Assembly (NCBI GenBank): GCA_945903645.1
Contig: CAMDOM010000033.1
Span: 1 to 39,435, forward strand
Direction: 5' to 3'
Origin: Chryseobacterium gleum
GTDB lineage: Bacteria > Bacteroidota > Bacteroidia > UBA10329
DNA: 39,435 nucleotides
The notes beneath the pieces are model-generated. The model was not told the origin of the DNA. It saw only the letters and a list, made by a program, of their open reading frames with translations, and did not search any database. The translations under genes and the position numbers were made by a program. Positions 8,702 through 17,264 of the stretch are shown one piece after another (position 1 is the stretch's first letter; every line of letters begins with the position of its first letter).

Positions 8702-9157
8702 CTATTTCTTTTCGCTCGAAAGACGGTTCAAAAAATTGAAGTCTCGCTGCACCACTGCTTTGCCAAGATAGTAGATATCATCAGAAGTTACGTTTTCTAA
8801 ATAAGCTGTTGTCTTCTCAAAAATTGCTGAACCAAGGTAGAACCAATTGTCATCCTTTATTTTTTGCAACTCTTCCTTGTTTCCAGTGATTAAGGCATTT
8901 CCGAAGAAATAGAGATTGTCATCTTGCACAAAATCCAACAGAGTGGCTTTTCTGAAATAGAGCCCACGAGATAAGTTATAGATGTCGTTGCTTTCAATGT
9001 TAACCCAAGAAAGCGTGTCACCAGTAAGAAGCACATAACCGAGATAATGCAAGTCGTCACCTTTTGCATTTACAAATGAATTTTGGGCTAAAGCATAGGA
9101 ATTCAATCCAAAAATAGAGCTGATAAAAAATGCAATGCCTGCAAAACGTTGAATCAT
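8702..9157 (-). CDS. Secreted protein of five 23-residue aromatic repeats (DKNYY-like)
   Basis: A 151-residue protein whose ATG at 9157 lies 2 nt after the rocD stop. A longer frame exists upstream but lies inside rocD and would bury the signal peptide. Residues 1-25 form a signal peptide ending YALAQ. The rest consists of five degenerate repeats built on [D/N]DxxYxLG; the Gly/Ser of this motif falls at residues 40, 63, 86, 109 and 132, an exact 23-residue period. Each unit ends in an acidic residue, a short helix-like segment and a hydrophobic residue. The pattern recalls the DKNYY repeat family, but I cannot confirm this. It is probably periplasmic or on the outer membrane; function unknown. 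Confidence 0.82.
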   Translation of the reverse strand: MIQRFAGIAFFISSIFGLNSYALAQNSFVNAKGDDLHYLGYVLLTGDTLSWVNIESNDIYNLSRGLYFRKATLLDFVQDDNLYFFGNALITGNKEELQKIKDDNWFYLGSAIFEKTTAYLENVTSDDIYYLGKAVVQRDFNFLNRLSSEKK

Positions 9158-9159
9158 GC

Positions 9160-10440
9160 TTAAAAAGTGCTTAGAACATTTTTGATAATGGAGAGGCATT
9201 CCATAAGCTGACTTTCGGTCATGACAAGCGGTGGTGCAAACCGAATGATGTTTCCATGCGTTGGTTTGGCCAACAATCCCTGATTTGCAAGTTGCAAACA
9301 AATATTCCAAGACGTATCGCTTTCTGGCGTGTCGTTAATTACAATTGCATTTAGCAATCCTTTACCTCGAATTACAGAAATAATAGAATGAGTTTTTGCA
9401 AAATCTTCTAGTTCTTTTCTAAAAATAGCGCCTAAACGTTTGGCATTCTCTGCCAAACACTCGTCTGCAACAACATGTAATGCAGCAATAGCAACCCTTG
9501 CTGCAAGCGGGTTTCCACCAAATGTAGACCCGTGTTGACCAGGCTTTATCACCAACATTATCTCGTCATTGGCCAATACTGCTGAAACGGGCAAAACACC
9601 TCCTGAAAGTGCTTTTCCTAAAATTAGAATATCTGGTTGCGCATAGGTCGCTGGATTTTTCTTGCACGAATTCGTACAATCACAGTTACCGCACACCGCT
9701 AAAAGGCTACCCGTTCTAGCAATTCCAGTTTGAATTTCGTCCGCTAACAGTAAAACATTAGCTTCAGTGCAAAGCTGTCGCGCTTGCATAAGATAATCTT
9801 CGGCTGGAACGTTTACACCAGCTTCACCTTGAATAGGCTCAACAAGAAAACCAATCACATGTGGATTTTTCAGAGCTTGTTTAAGCGCTGAAACATCGTT
9901 GTATTCGATGGTTACAAAACCAGGAGTGTAGGGGCCAAAGCTTTTTCGTGCATCAACATCGTTAGAAAACGAGATAATGGTTGTTGTTCGTCCATGAAAA
10001 TTACCTGAGCAAACCAGAATAACTCCTTCATTTTCGGCTACTCCTTTTTTCTCGTATCCCCATTTTCGGCACAATTTGATTGCAGTTTCCACCGCCTCAG
10101 CGCCAGTGTTCATGGGCAAAAGCTTGTCAAATCCAAAGGTTTCGCAAGCAAACTTTTCATATTCGCCCAACACGTCATTGTGAAAGGCACGGCTGGTTAA
10201 AGTAAGCTTTGAGGCTTGCTGAACCAAGGCGTCAATTATGCGTGGATGGCAATGCCCTTGATTTACAGCAGAGTAGGCCGATAGAAAATCGAAATAACGC
10301 TTGCCGTCCGTGTCCCAAACATAAACTCCCGCACCTCGCTCTAAAACCACTGGCAACGGATGATAGTTGTGGGCTCCGTAACGCTCTTCCTTTTCTATTG
10401 CGGTTTGCGCAGACAACGACAAGTTCAAAACCTCTTCCAT
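9160..10440 (-). CDS. rocD: Ornithine aminotransferase
   Basis: A 426-residue class III PLP enzyme that converts ornithine and 2-oxoglutarate to glutamate-5-semialdehyde and glutamate, linking arginine and proline metabolism. The PLP lysine is K276 in [21 protein letters not shown] (111-122), the cofactor-binding ADEIQTG (233-239) and EPIQGEAG (201-208) are all present. A short cysteine-rich insertion follows (C250, C253, C255, C259) just before the active-site lysine; similar insertions occur in other Bacteroidota ornithine aminotransferases. It is the first gene of a four-gene minus-strand run with 2-nt junctions. A -7 box TATCTTTG lies about 98 nt upstream. Confidence 0.94.
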   Translation of the reverse strand: MEEVLNLSLSAQTAIEKEERYGAHNYHPLPVVLERGAGVYVWDTDGKRYFDFLSAYSAVNQGHCHPRIIDALVQQASKLTLTSRAFHNDVLGEYEKFACETFGFDKLLPMNTGAEAVETAIKLCRKWGYEKKGVAENEGVILVCSGNFHGRTTTIISFSNDVDARKSFGPYTPGFVTIEYNDVSALKQALKNPHVIGFLVEPIQGEAGVNVPAEDYLMQARQLCTEANVLLLADEIQTGIARTGSLLAVCGNCDCTNSCKKNPATYAQPDILILGKALSGGVLPVSAVLANDEIMLVIKPGQHGSTFGGNPLAARVAIAALHVVADECLAENAKRLGAIFRKELEDFAKTHSIISVIRGKGLLNAIVINDTPESDTSWNICLQLANQGLLAKPTHGNIIRFAPPLVMTESQLMECLSIIKNVLSTF

Positions 10441-10537
10441 ATTTCGGTCGAATTAAAGGGCACCATCCAATGCTTAGATGAATTACAATACTTTAGGCTC
10501 TTCCTGATTGGGAAATAATGAGCCAATTGAAGCGTTG

Positions 10538-10545
10538 CAAAGATA
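10538..10545 (-). promoter_or_regulatory. -7 element upstream of rocD
   Basis: TATCTTTG on the minus strand matches TAnnTTTG exactly. No TTG lies at 17-23 bp upstream (the nearest is at 29 bp), so the -33 half is weak. Transcription from here would leave a leader of roughly 90 nt before the rocD ATG. The 212-nt gap between rocD and the Crp-type gene holds no gene that I recognise. Confidence 0.45.
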
Positions 10546-10652
10546 CCTAGCATACCACCTAAAAGCCATCGAATCAATAAAAATTGCGCCTTTTTTGGCA
10601 ATCTTTCATAACCATACTGCGGTTGGGCTCACTTTAAATTGTTGGAAATCAA

Positions 10653-11372
10653 TTAAATCAAAGTCTTCATTTCATGCACTAAAATGGACTTCCTGTCGAA
10701 GTTTATTATATCAAGTTCCTTCAGTTCATTCAGTACAGTGGTGACAGTTTGACGAGACGTGGCAGTGATACTGGCAATATCTTGATGCGTGAGTGCGTGG
10801 GAAATTAACACGGATCCGCCAGCAAGAACTTGGCCTCTTTCCAATGCCATCTCTCTAATTATGTCGACAATTCGTGTTCTAGCATCCTTAAAAAGGAGCG
10901 ATTCAAAACGTTTTTCTACCTGATTTAGCTTAGCTCCAATGGCGCTTGCTACTTTTATGCCTAGCTCAGAGTTGTTTCGCATTAGTCGTAGAAAATCATC
11001 AACGTTTATGATGCATACAGAAACTTCTTCATCAAGTGCAATGGCAAAATCTGCGCGCAATGGCTGACCTACTATGCCCATTTCACCAAACATTTCTCCA
11101 GGTTGAACAATTCCTTTGATGTATTCTTTACCGTCAGAGAATGAACTTCCAATTTTAACGCGTCCGCTTGACAGGAAGAATACTGTGTTTGCGGGTTCAT
11201 TTGGATAATATAATTGTTCACCTTTTACCTTTCTCTTTAGTAGAGCATACCGTGTTAAGTAATCGATTTCGGATTCAGATAAATTCTGAAATAAACGTAT
11301 TTGACTCAGCCAATTGTGTTTAGGCCTATTGTTGTCTTTCACGTTGTGAGCGGTTGGAGATAGAGCTATCAT
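10653..11372 (-). CDS. Crp/Fnr family transcriptional regulator
   Basis: About 239 residues. The N-terminal cyclic-nucleotide-binding fold runs over roughly residues 15-135 (WLSQIRLFQNLSESEIDYL at the start, then the PGEMFGEMGIV region). A C-terminal winged helix follows with the recognition helix TSRQTVTTVLNELKEL. There are no N-terminal cysteines for an Fnr iron-sulfur cluster, so it is Crp-like or of another subgroup; the effector is unknown. The ATG at 11372 is preferred. An in-frame GTG at 11444 would add 24 residues with no family resemblance. The gene is divergent from ffh and lies upstream of rocD in the same direction, with 212 nt between them. Confidence 0.88.
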   Translation of the reverse strand: MIALSPTAHNVKDNNRPKHNWLSQIRLFQNLSESEIDYLTRYALLKRKVKGEQLYYPNEPANTVFFLSSGRVKIGSSFSDGKEYIKGIVQPGEMFGEMGIVGQPLRADFAIALDEEVSVCIINVDDFLRLMRNNSELGIKVASAIGAKLNQVEKRFESLLFKDARTRIVDIIREMALERGQVLAGGSVLISHALTHQDIASITATSRQTVTTVLNELKELDIINFDRKSILVHEMKTLI

Positions 11373-11464
11373 AGTTCTATAACCTTCAAGGTCTATGTTT
11401 GTTCTCGCACCGTAGAATGGCCGAAATATTTTAGTGCTATTCACGCGGTAAGGCGCCTCAGCCT

Positions 11465-11494
11465 TTGCCTGTTGGTGTGAGCATCTTACATTTA
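11465..11494 (+). promoter_or_regulatory. Possible promoter of ffh
   Basis: TTG at 11465-11467, a 19-bp spacer and TACATTTA at 11487-11494 differ from TAnnTTTG only in the last base. Transcription would start near 11500, about 16 nt before the ATG at 11516. Confidence 0.45.
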
Positions 11495-11515
11495 CGGCTT
11501 AAATCAGCGCACACA

Positions 11516-12847
11516 ATGTTTGAAAATTTAACGGAGAAATTTGAAAAAGCATTCCAAACCCTAAAAGGCGAAGGACAGATTTCGGAAATTAACGTTGCCG
11601 AAACCATGAAGGAAGTAAGACGCGCATTATTGGATGCGGACGTTAACTTCAAAGTGGCAAAGGATTTTACCGATAGAGTTAAGGAAAAAGCGATTGGCCA
11701 GAATGTACTTACAGCCATTAAGCCAGGGCAGTTGTTGGTGAAAATAACGAAAGATGAGCTTACCGCCTTGATGGGTGGAGCTACCATGGACGTTAACCTT
11801 AATGGCAATCCAGCTGTTTTCTTGATAGCTGGTTTGCAAGGTTCTGGTAAAACCACATTCACAGGAAAATTAGCACTTCACTTAAAAGCAAAACGTGGTA
11901 AAAAGCCACTTTTGGTAGCTTGTGATGTGTATAGACCAGCGGCCATAGAGCAACTGAAAGTGCTTGGTGGCCAAGTTGGCGCTGAAGTTTATTCAGAAGT
12001 TGAAAATAAAAATCCTGTTCAGATAGCGGAAAATGCCATTAAATACGCTCGAGAGAAAGGTTTCAATGTGGTAATAGTGGATACTGCAGGTCGATTGGCA
12101 GTAGACGAGGAAATGATGAAGGAGATAGACCGCGTTCACAAGGCTATCCGTCCGCACGAAACGTTGTTTGTAGTGGATTCAATGACAGGGCAAGATGCCG
12201 TGAATACAGCCAAAGCTTTTAACGACCGACTCAATTTTGACGGTGTGGTTCTAACAAAACTAGATGGCGATACGAGAGGTGGAGCTGCGCTTTCTATTCG
12301 TTCCGTTGTAGACAAACCCATTAAGTTTGTTGGTATTGGTGAGAAGTTGGATGCGCTGGATGTGTTTCATCCTAATCGGATGGCAGATCGAATTTTGGGC
12401 ATGGGTGATATTGTGTCGCTTGTAGAACGCGCTCAATCGCAATATGATGAAGAGAAAGCGCGTGAACTTCAAAAGAAAATTGCCAAAAACACCTTTGATT
12501 TCAACGATTTTCTAGGTCAAATTCATCAAATCAAGAAAATGGGAAACATCAAAGATTTGATGGGAATGGTGCCAGGAATGGGCAAAATGCTTAAGGATGT
12601 GGAAATTGGGGATGACGCATTCAAGAGTTTGGAAGCAATTATTGGTTCCATGACGCCAAAAGAGCGAGCCAATCCAAACATAATAGACGGGAGCCGAAGA
12701 AAGCGTTTGGCGCTTGGTAGTGGAACGAATGTTCAGGAAGTAAATCGCCTTTTGAAGCAGTTTGATGACAGCAAAAAGATGATGAAAATGATGTCGAATA
12801 AAGGGGCTATGGCCCAAATGATGAAGCAAATGCCGGGCCGCAAATAG
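11516..12847 (+). CDS. ffh: Signal recognition particle protein Ffh
   Basis: A 443-residue SRP GTPase that binds signal sequences together with 4.5S RNA and docks to FtsY. The N domain is residues 1-95. The G domain carries GLQGSGKT at 106-113, DTAGRL and the TKLDGD motif. The M domain is C-terminal, with a methionine-rich tail (MMKMMSNKG, MAQMMKQM). The ATG at 11516 is the right start because MFENLTEKFEKAF is the family N-terminus; an upstream in-frame TTG coincides with a promoter-like TTG. folD follows after 177 nt in the same direction, an association often seen in Bacteroidota. Confidence 0.97.
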   Translation: MFENLTEKFEKAFQTLKGEGQISEINVAETMKEVRRALLDADVNFKVAKDFTDRVKEKAIGQNVLTAIKPGQLLVKITKDELTALMGGATMDVNLNGNPAVFLIAGLQGSGKTTFTGKLALHLKAKRGKKPLLVACDVYRPAAIEQLKVLGGQVGAEVYSEVENKNPVQIAENAIKYAREKGFNVVIVDTAGRLAVDEEMMKEIDRVHKAIRPHETLFVVDSMTGQDAVNTAKAFNDRLNFDGVVLTKLDGDTRGGAALSIRSVVDKPIKFVGIGEKLDALDVFHPNRMADRILGMGDIVSLVERAQSQYDEEKARELQKKIAKNTFDFNDFLGQIHQIKKMGNIKDLMGMVPGMGKMLKDVEIGDDAFKSLEAIIGSMTPKERANPNIIDGSRRKRLALGSGTNVQEVNRLLKQFDDSKKMMKMMSNKGAMAQMMKQMPGRK

Positions 12848-13024
12848 TTTCACTAAAAATATTTTCCTGAATGCATTTACACGACATATTCAAAATAATT
12901 GTATATTTCGAGCACTTTTGTTGAGATATCAACATTTTATGTGAGTGAAATGAATATAATTAGGATTGATGCGTGAATAACGTAGTCAGTCGTTTTGATT
13001 GGTTTGTACATGTATTAAGATTTG

Positions 13025-13936
13025 ATGAGACTACTGGACGGAAAAATTATTGCAGATCAGGTGAAGGCTGAACTAGCCATCCAAGTAGCCGAGATTGTTA
13101 CCAGTGGAAATCGTCCTCCACATTTAGCGGCTATCCTAGTTGGAAATGATGGCGCTAGCGAAACTTATGTTGCGAGCAAAGTAAAGTCCTGTAAAGAAAT
13201 TGGTTTTGAATCTACGTTGGTTCGTTTGCCAAGTGAAGCCACACTTCAAGACGTGCTTTTTGAAGTGAATCGCATAAACGAGAATGATGCTATTGATGGT
13301 TTAATTGTGCAATTACCATTGCCGCATCATATTGATGAACAAAAAGTTACGCTTGCTGTGAGACCCTCAAAAGATGTTGATGGCTTCCACCCAGAAAACT
13401 TAGGTAAGCTGGTTTTGGGAATGGAAACGTTTGTTTCTGCCACCCCCGCAGGAATTATGGAGTTGCTGAAACGGTATCAAATTGAGACGGCTGGTAAGCA
13501 TTGTGTAGTGCTTGGAAGAAGCAATATTGTTGGAACGCCCATGTCTATTCTGTTGAGTAGAAATAGTAATCCAGGAAATAGTACAGTAACATTGTGCCAC
13601 AGTAGAACTAAGGATTTATCTTCTTTTACAAGAAGTGCTGATATTTTGATTGTTGCTTTGGGGAAACCTGAGTTTGTAACCGCTGATATGGTGAAGGAAG
13701 GCGCGGTTGTGGTTGATGTAGGAATAACTAGGATTGATGATTTAAAATCGCCTAAGGGTTACAGAATTGTTGGTGATGTAGCCTTCGATGAAGTCGCCTC
13801 AAAGGCTAGTTTTATCACGCCTGTTCCAGGTGGAGTTGGTCGTATGACTATTGCTTCCCTACTAAAAAATACAATGCTCGCCAGAATGAAAACCATGTCA
13901 AACCAAAAACAACAAATTCATGTCAGTAAAAATTAA
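13025..13936 (+). CDS. folD: Methylenetetrahydrofolate dehydrogenase/cyclohydrolase FolD
   Basis: A 303-residue bifunctional enzyme interconverting 5,10-methylene-, methenyl- and 10-formyl-tetrahydrofolate with NADP. Signatures: [14 protein letters not shown] (the catalytic Lys lies in this block), [24 protein letters not shown], the Rossmann loop [13 protein letters not shown] and [12 protein letters not shown]. The ATG at 13025 is used; a TTG directly before it is less likely. The final 17 nt overlap the next gene. The 177 nt before it hold no recognised gene. Confidence 0.96.
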   Translation: MRLLDGKIIADQVKAELAIQVAEIVTSGNRPPHLAAILVGNDGASETYVASKVKSCKEIGFESTLVRLPSEATLQDVLFEVNRINENDAIDGLIVQLPLPHHIDEQKVTLAVRPSKDVDGFHPENLGKLVLGMETFVSATPAGIMELLKRYQIETAGKHCVVLGRSNIVGTPMSILLSRNSNPGNSTVTLCHSRTKDLSSFTRSADILIVALGKPEFVTADMVKEGAVVVDVGITRIDDLKSPKGYRIVGDVAFDEVASKASFITPVPGGVGRMTIASLLKNTMLARMKTMSNQKQQIHVSKN

Positions 13937-14465
13937 GCTTAAGAATAGGGAAGACGAACACGTCATTGTAGACGAGTCTTCTCTGAATGATATCAAGGCT
14001 AATCCCTACATGATATCTATTAAATTTTTGGATAATTTGCGTGCCCATTCCAATGGATATGCTGTCTACCAACGTTGCATTACCACGAAACAAGGTCCTG
14101 TTTACGAAACCATTTACTTGCACAAGTACATTGCAGAAAAATTCTGCAAAAAGCCAGTTGATCAGGGTAAAAAGCTCTTTGTTCGTTTTATAAATGGCAA
14201 TGTATTAGATGCTCGATTAGAAAACCTTGAATGGGTTACTATGAATACCTTGAGAAGACAAATGAAAAACTTCACAAGCAAATCTGGTTTCCGTGGAGTA
14301 ACTCAAGAAAAGGATAGATTTCGGGCGGTAATTTATTATCAAAGAAAGGCTGTGAATCTTGGGTTTTTCAAAACTGCCGAAGAAGCAGCTGCGGCATACA
14401 ATAAAAAGTCGCAAGAATTGTTTGGAGACACAGCTAGTCTTAATAAGCTTGCTATAAAAAAGTAG
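13920..14465 (+). CDS. AP2-domain protein with a degenerate HNH-like N-terminal half
   Basis: A 181-residue protein. Residues 122-176 are an AP2/ERF-type DNA-binding domain: SGFRGV, a central basic strand with RFRAVIYY, the [14 protein letters not shown] turn-helix and a terminal LN. Residues 66-107 resemble the HNH_3 fold of homing endonucleases ([20 protein letters not shown]). The central histidine of the usual VNHxDGN is replaced (VRFINGN), so nuclease activity is doubtful. AP2 domains in bacteria usually sit in HNH homing endonucleases; this looks like a domesticated descendant, perhaps a DNA-binding regulator. It overlaps the end of folD by 17 nt and is followed by a terminator, so it is the last gene of that transcript. 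Confidence 0.82.
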   Translation: MSVKIKLKNREDEHVIVDESSLNDIKANPYMISIKFLDNLRAHSNGYAVYQRCITTKQGPVYETIYLHKYIAEKFCKKPVDQGKKLFVRFINGNVLDARLENLEWVTMNTLRRQMKNFTSKSGFRGVTQEKDRFRAVIYYQRKAVNLGFFKTAEEAAAAYNKKSQELFGDTASLNKLAIKK

Positions 14466-14485
14466 TTATACTTAATTGGAAATCG

Positions 14486-14522
14486 AAAAGGGTTCGGACA
14501 CACGTTCGAACCCTTTTTTTTT
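14486..14522 (+). terminator. Intrinsic terminator after the AP2 gene
   Basis: GGGTTCG at 14490-14496 pairs with CGAACCC at 14507-14513 around a 10-nt loop, extended by four A-T pairs, and the stem runs straight into nine Ts. It ends the ffh/folD/AP2 direction 20 nt after the stop codon. Confidence 0.9.
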
Positions 14523-14595
14523 CGCGAATTCAAAAAATTTAACTCTTGTGTGTGAAGTTAAGAGCTAATCCTATGTTCTATGGTTTTAGATTGGA

Positions 14596-14603
14596 TACCT
14601 TAG
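14596..14603 (+). promoter_or_regulatory. -7 element directly before queE
   Basis: TACCTTAG fits the degenerate TAnnTTnG box and lies 4 nt before the queE ATG at 14608, giving a leaderless geometry. No TTG occurs at the ideal -33 distance. Confidence 0.45.
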
Positions 14604-14607
14604 CGCG

Positions 14608-15255
14608 ATGAAATTGGAGAGGTTAAGCGGTTTGCAAAAAACAGAATTGAACAACGGAGTGATTCTGCCTTTAATGGAGCAGTTTTACACTATTCAAGGA
14701 GAAGGATTTCATACTGGCACAGCTGCATATTTTGTTCGGATTGGAGGATGTGATGTAGGCTGCCATTGGTGTGATGTGAAAGAAAGTTGGGATGCCAGCA
14801 TACATCCACTTACCAATGCGGTTCAAATAGTTAATGAAGCCAGCAAACAGCCAGCAAAAACCATTGTAATTACTGGAGGCGAACCGTTAATGTATAATCT
14901 TGATGTGCTTACACGTTTGCTAAAAGAAGCTGGATTAGCAACTCATATTGAAACATCAGGGGCGCATCCGCTATCGGGTAGGTTTGATTGGATTTGTTTA
15001 TCGCCTAAGAAAAACAGTCCGCCAAAACCTGAATTTTATGAAATGGCAGATGAATTAAAGGTGATTATACATAATCGGCACGATTTTGTTTGGGCTGAAG
15101 AACATGCATCTTTGGTTAAAAATCAATGCAAGATTTATCTGCAGCCAGAGTGGAGTGTGGTAGATAAAATGTTACCTATGATAGTTGATTATGTAATGGC
15201 AAATCCTCGCTGGAATGTTTCGCTACAAAGCCATAAATACATGGGAATTCCATGA
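14608..15255 (+). CDS. queE: 7-carboxy-7-deazaguanine synthase
   Basis: A 215-residue radical SAM enzyme of queuosine biosynthesis that contracts the ring of 6-carboxytetrahydropterin to 7-carboxy-7-deazaguanine. The cluster motif is C48-x3-C52-x2-C55 (GGCDVGCHWCD), the short spacing found in QueE. The substrate loop QFYTIQGEGFHTG (25-37) and the SAM-binding ITGGEPLM motif (near 90-97) are intact. The C-terminal LQSHKYMGIP is typical of Bacteroidota members. The other queuosine genes (queC, queD) are not in this window. It starts a new transcription unit after the terminator. Confidence 0.94.
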   Translation: MKLERLSGLQKTELNNGVILPLMEQFYTIQGEGFHTGTAAYFVRIGGCDVGCHWCDVKESWDASIHPLTNAVQIVNEASKQPAKTIVITGGEPLMYNLDVLTRLLKEAGLATHIETSGAHPLSGRFDWICLSPKKNSPPKPEFYEMADELKVIIHNRHDFVWAEEHASLVKNQCKIYLQPEWSVVDKMLPMIVDYVMANPRWNVSLQSHKYMGIP

Positions 15256-15326
15256 TTTGTATTCACTTCTTTGAATCATTTAACCAATAAACCGAACTAG
15301 TCTTCTCAGTTCAGGACAAAAATTTA

Positions 15327-17264
15327 ATGAATAAACCAAACCGAATTATTCTTGTAGTTCTATTCATTTGCCTTGGCTTTTCTGCCTTTGCGCAACAAAA
15401 ATATTCCATCGAGTCGAAAAAAGCTATTGTCATTTTTGAAGAAGGATTGCGCTTTTATGACAATAAACTAAACACTGAAGCAGAGGAGCGATTTCTAAAA
15501 GCGATTAAGCTTGAGCCGAAGTTTATTGAAGCCCATATTTTACTTGGTGATGTGTATTTCGATATGGGTAAACCACTTGATGGCATTGAACTGTATAAAA
15601 AGGTGGTGGAAATTGATGATGAATTTTTTTCGAACACCTACAATCAGTTGGCTCAAATGCAGATGAGCATTGGTGATTATGACAAAGCTGTTATCAACTA
15701 CACAAAGTATATCGCGAAAAAAAGAGTCAACCCAAAACTAAAGGAGAAGGCAGAACTTCAACTTAGGAATGCTGAATTTGGGGCCATAGCTCGAAAATAT
15801 CCAGTACCATTTGAGCCAAAGAATCTTGGAGCAAATGTAAATACTGCTGATTTTGAATATTTCCCTGTACTGACAGCCGATGGGCTTACTCTAGTTTGCA
15901 CTAGAAACAAAAGGCGCGATGAAGGAGCAGATTATCAGGAGGATTTTTACATCAGTTTTCTTAAGAATGATGGTGAATGGGGCTTGGCTATGAACCTTGG
16001 GAACCCCATAAACACTGACGATAACGAGGGTGCGCAAACAATGACAGCCGATGGGCAACAATTGTTTTTTACAGGTTGCAATAGGCGTGGAGGAATGGGA
16101 AGTTGCGATATCTATCGTTCTTTCCGTGAAGGACGGTCTTGGAGTACGCCTGAAAATCTTGGACCGCCAGTAAATTCAGATAAATGGGAATCGCAGCCGT
16201 CCATTTCTTCCGATGGAAAAACGCTGTACTTTTCAAGCAATAGGGCCGGAGGCAAGGGCGGTGCAGATATTTTTGTGACACACCTTACTCCAAATGGCGA
16301 ATGGACCGAACCTCGCAATTTGGGAGATTCTATAAACACTTTAGGATATGAAGAAACTCCTTTTATTCATGCGGATGGACGCACCTTGTATTTTACTTCT
16401 AATGGCCATGTTGGCATGGGAGGTAAGGATATCTATATGAGTAGACTGGATGAAAAAGGCGTTTGGAGCACCCCAAAAAATTTGGGTTACCCCATAAATA
16501 CATGGAAAGATGAAATGGGTTTGTTTGTTGATGCAAGCGGAAAACTCGCCTATTTTGGTTCGGATAGAGATGGTGGATTTGGAAAGCTAGATATCTACGC
16601 TTTCGAATTGTATCAAGATGCTAGGCCAATTCCTGTAACCTATGTGAAAGGAATAGTGAAAGATTTACCCTCCAAACGGCCATTGGGAGCAAAGTTTGAG
16701 TTGATAGATTTATCTACTTCAAAAACCGTAATTGAATCTCAATCTGATAAAATTACGGGGGATTTTCTTGTCTGTTTACCAGTTGATCGCGATTACGCCT
16801 TAAACGTTTCGAAGGATGGCTACCTGTTTTACTCAGCAAATTTCTCCCTTCAAGGAAGAGCCCCAGATAGCAAACCGTTTATTATGAATGTGGAATTGCA
16901 ACCCATTGAGTTTGGGAAGAAGGTTGTGCTTAAAAACATTTTCTTCGAGACAGCGTCCTTTGATTTGAAGCCTGAATCGACTGCTGAGCTAGAGAAACTT
17001 GTGTCCTTCTTGAAGGAAAATCTAACTATAAATATCGAAATTGGAGGTCATACCGACAATATGGGGAATAGGGCAGACAATCAAGTTTTATCTGAAAATA
17101 GAGCAAAAGCCGTGAACGATTATTTGTTGGCTAAAGGAATAGCTTCCGGAAGAACGGAGTATAAAGGCTATGCAGATATAGTGCCTATCGATACCAATGA
17201 TACTTTGGAAGGACGTGCTAACAATCGTAGGACAGAGTTTACCGTTAAAGCGAAGAAGCCGTGA
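15327..17264 (+). CDS. PorE-like TPR / five-bladed PD40 propeller / OmpA protein
   Basis: 645 residues with a signal peptide ending FSAFAQQ. Domain order: TPR repeats (about 30-150), five PD40-type propeller blades (about 170-430, each with a [T/S]ADG or DASG turn and a DIY/DIF strand), a carboxypeptidase-regulatory-like beta domain (about 440-520) and a C-terminal OmpA peptidoglycan-binding domain (about 530-640; GGHTDN, LSENRAKAV, NNRRTEF). This is the architecture of PorE, the periplasmic anchor of the T9SS. PorE is a lipoprotein, and no convincing lipobox is visible here, so this may be a paralogue. Bacteroidota genomes carry several. The stop codon overlaps the start of the next gene by one base. 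Confidence 0.88.
   Translation: MNKPNRIILVVLFICLGFSAFAQQKYSIESKKAIVIFEEGLRFYDNKLNTEAEERFLKAIKLEPKFIEAHILLGDVYFDMGKPLDGIELYKKVVEIDDEFFSNTYNQLAQMQMSIGDYDKAVINYTKYIAKKRVNPKLKEKAELQLRNAEFGAIARKYPVPFEPKNLGANVNTADFEYFPVLTADGLTLVCTRNKRRDEGADYQEDFYISFLKNDGEWGLAMNLGNPINTDDNEGAQTMTADGQQLFFTGCNRRGGMGSCDIYRSFREGRSWSTPENLGPPVNSDKWESQPSISSDGKTLYFSSNRAGGKGGADIFVTHLTPNGEWTEPRNLGDSINTLGYEETPFIHADGRTLYFTSNGHVGMGGKDIYMSRLDEKGVWSTPKNLGYPINTWKDEMGLFVDASGKLAYFGSDRDGGFGKLDIYAFELYQDARPIPVTYVKGIVKDLPSKRPLGAKFELIDLSTSKTVIESQSDKITGDFLVCLPVDRDYALNVSKDGYLFYSANFSLQGRAPDSKPFIMNVELQPIEFGKKVVLKNIFFETASFDLKPESTAELEKLVSFLKENLTINIEIGGHTDNMGNRADNQVLSENRAKAVNDYLLAKGIASGRTEYKGYADIVPIDTNDTLEGRANNRRTEFTVKAKKP

Noticed and set aside
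9158-9310. Longer version of the repeat protein starting at 9310
   Set aside because: The extra 51 codons overlap rocD in another frame and precede a normal signal peptide; the ATG at 9157 sits 2 nt after the rocD stop like the other junctions of the run.
12848-13024. Small RNA or peptide between ffh and folD
   Set aside because: AT-rich sequence with no clear hairpin-terminator pair and no conserved small frame; nothing that I can support.
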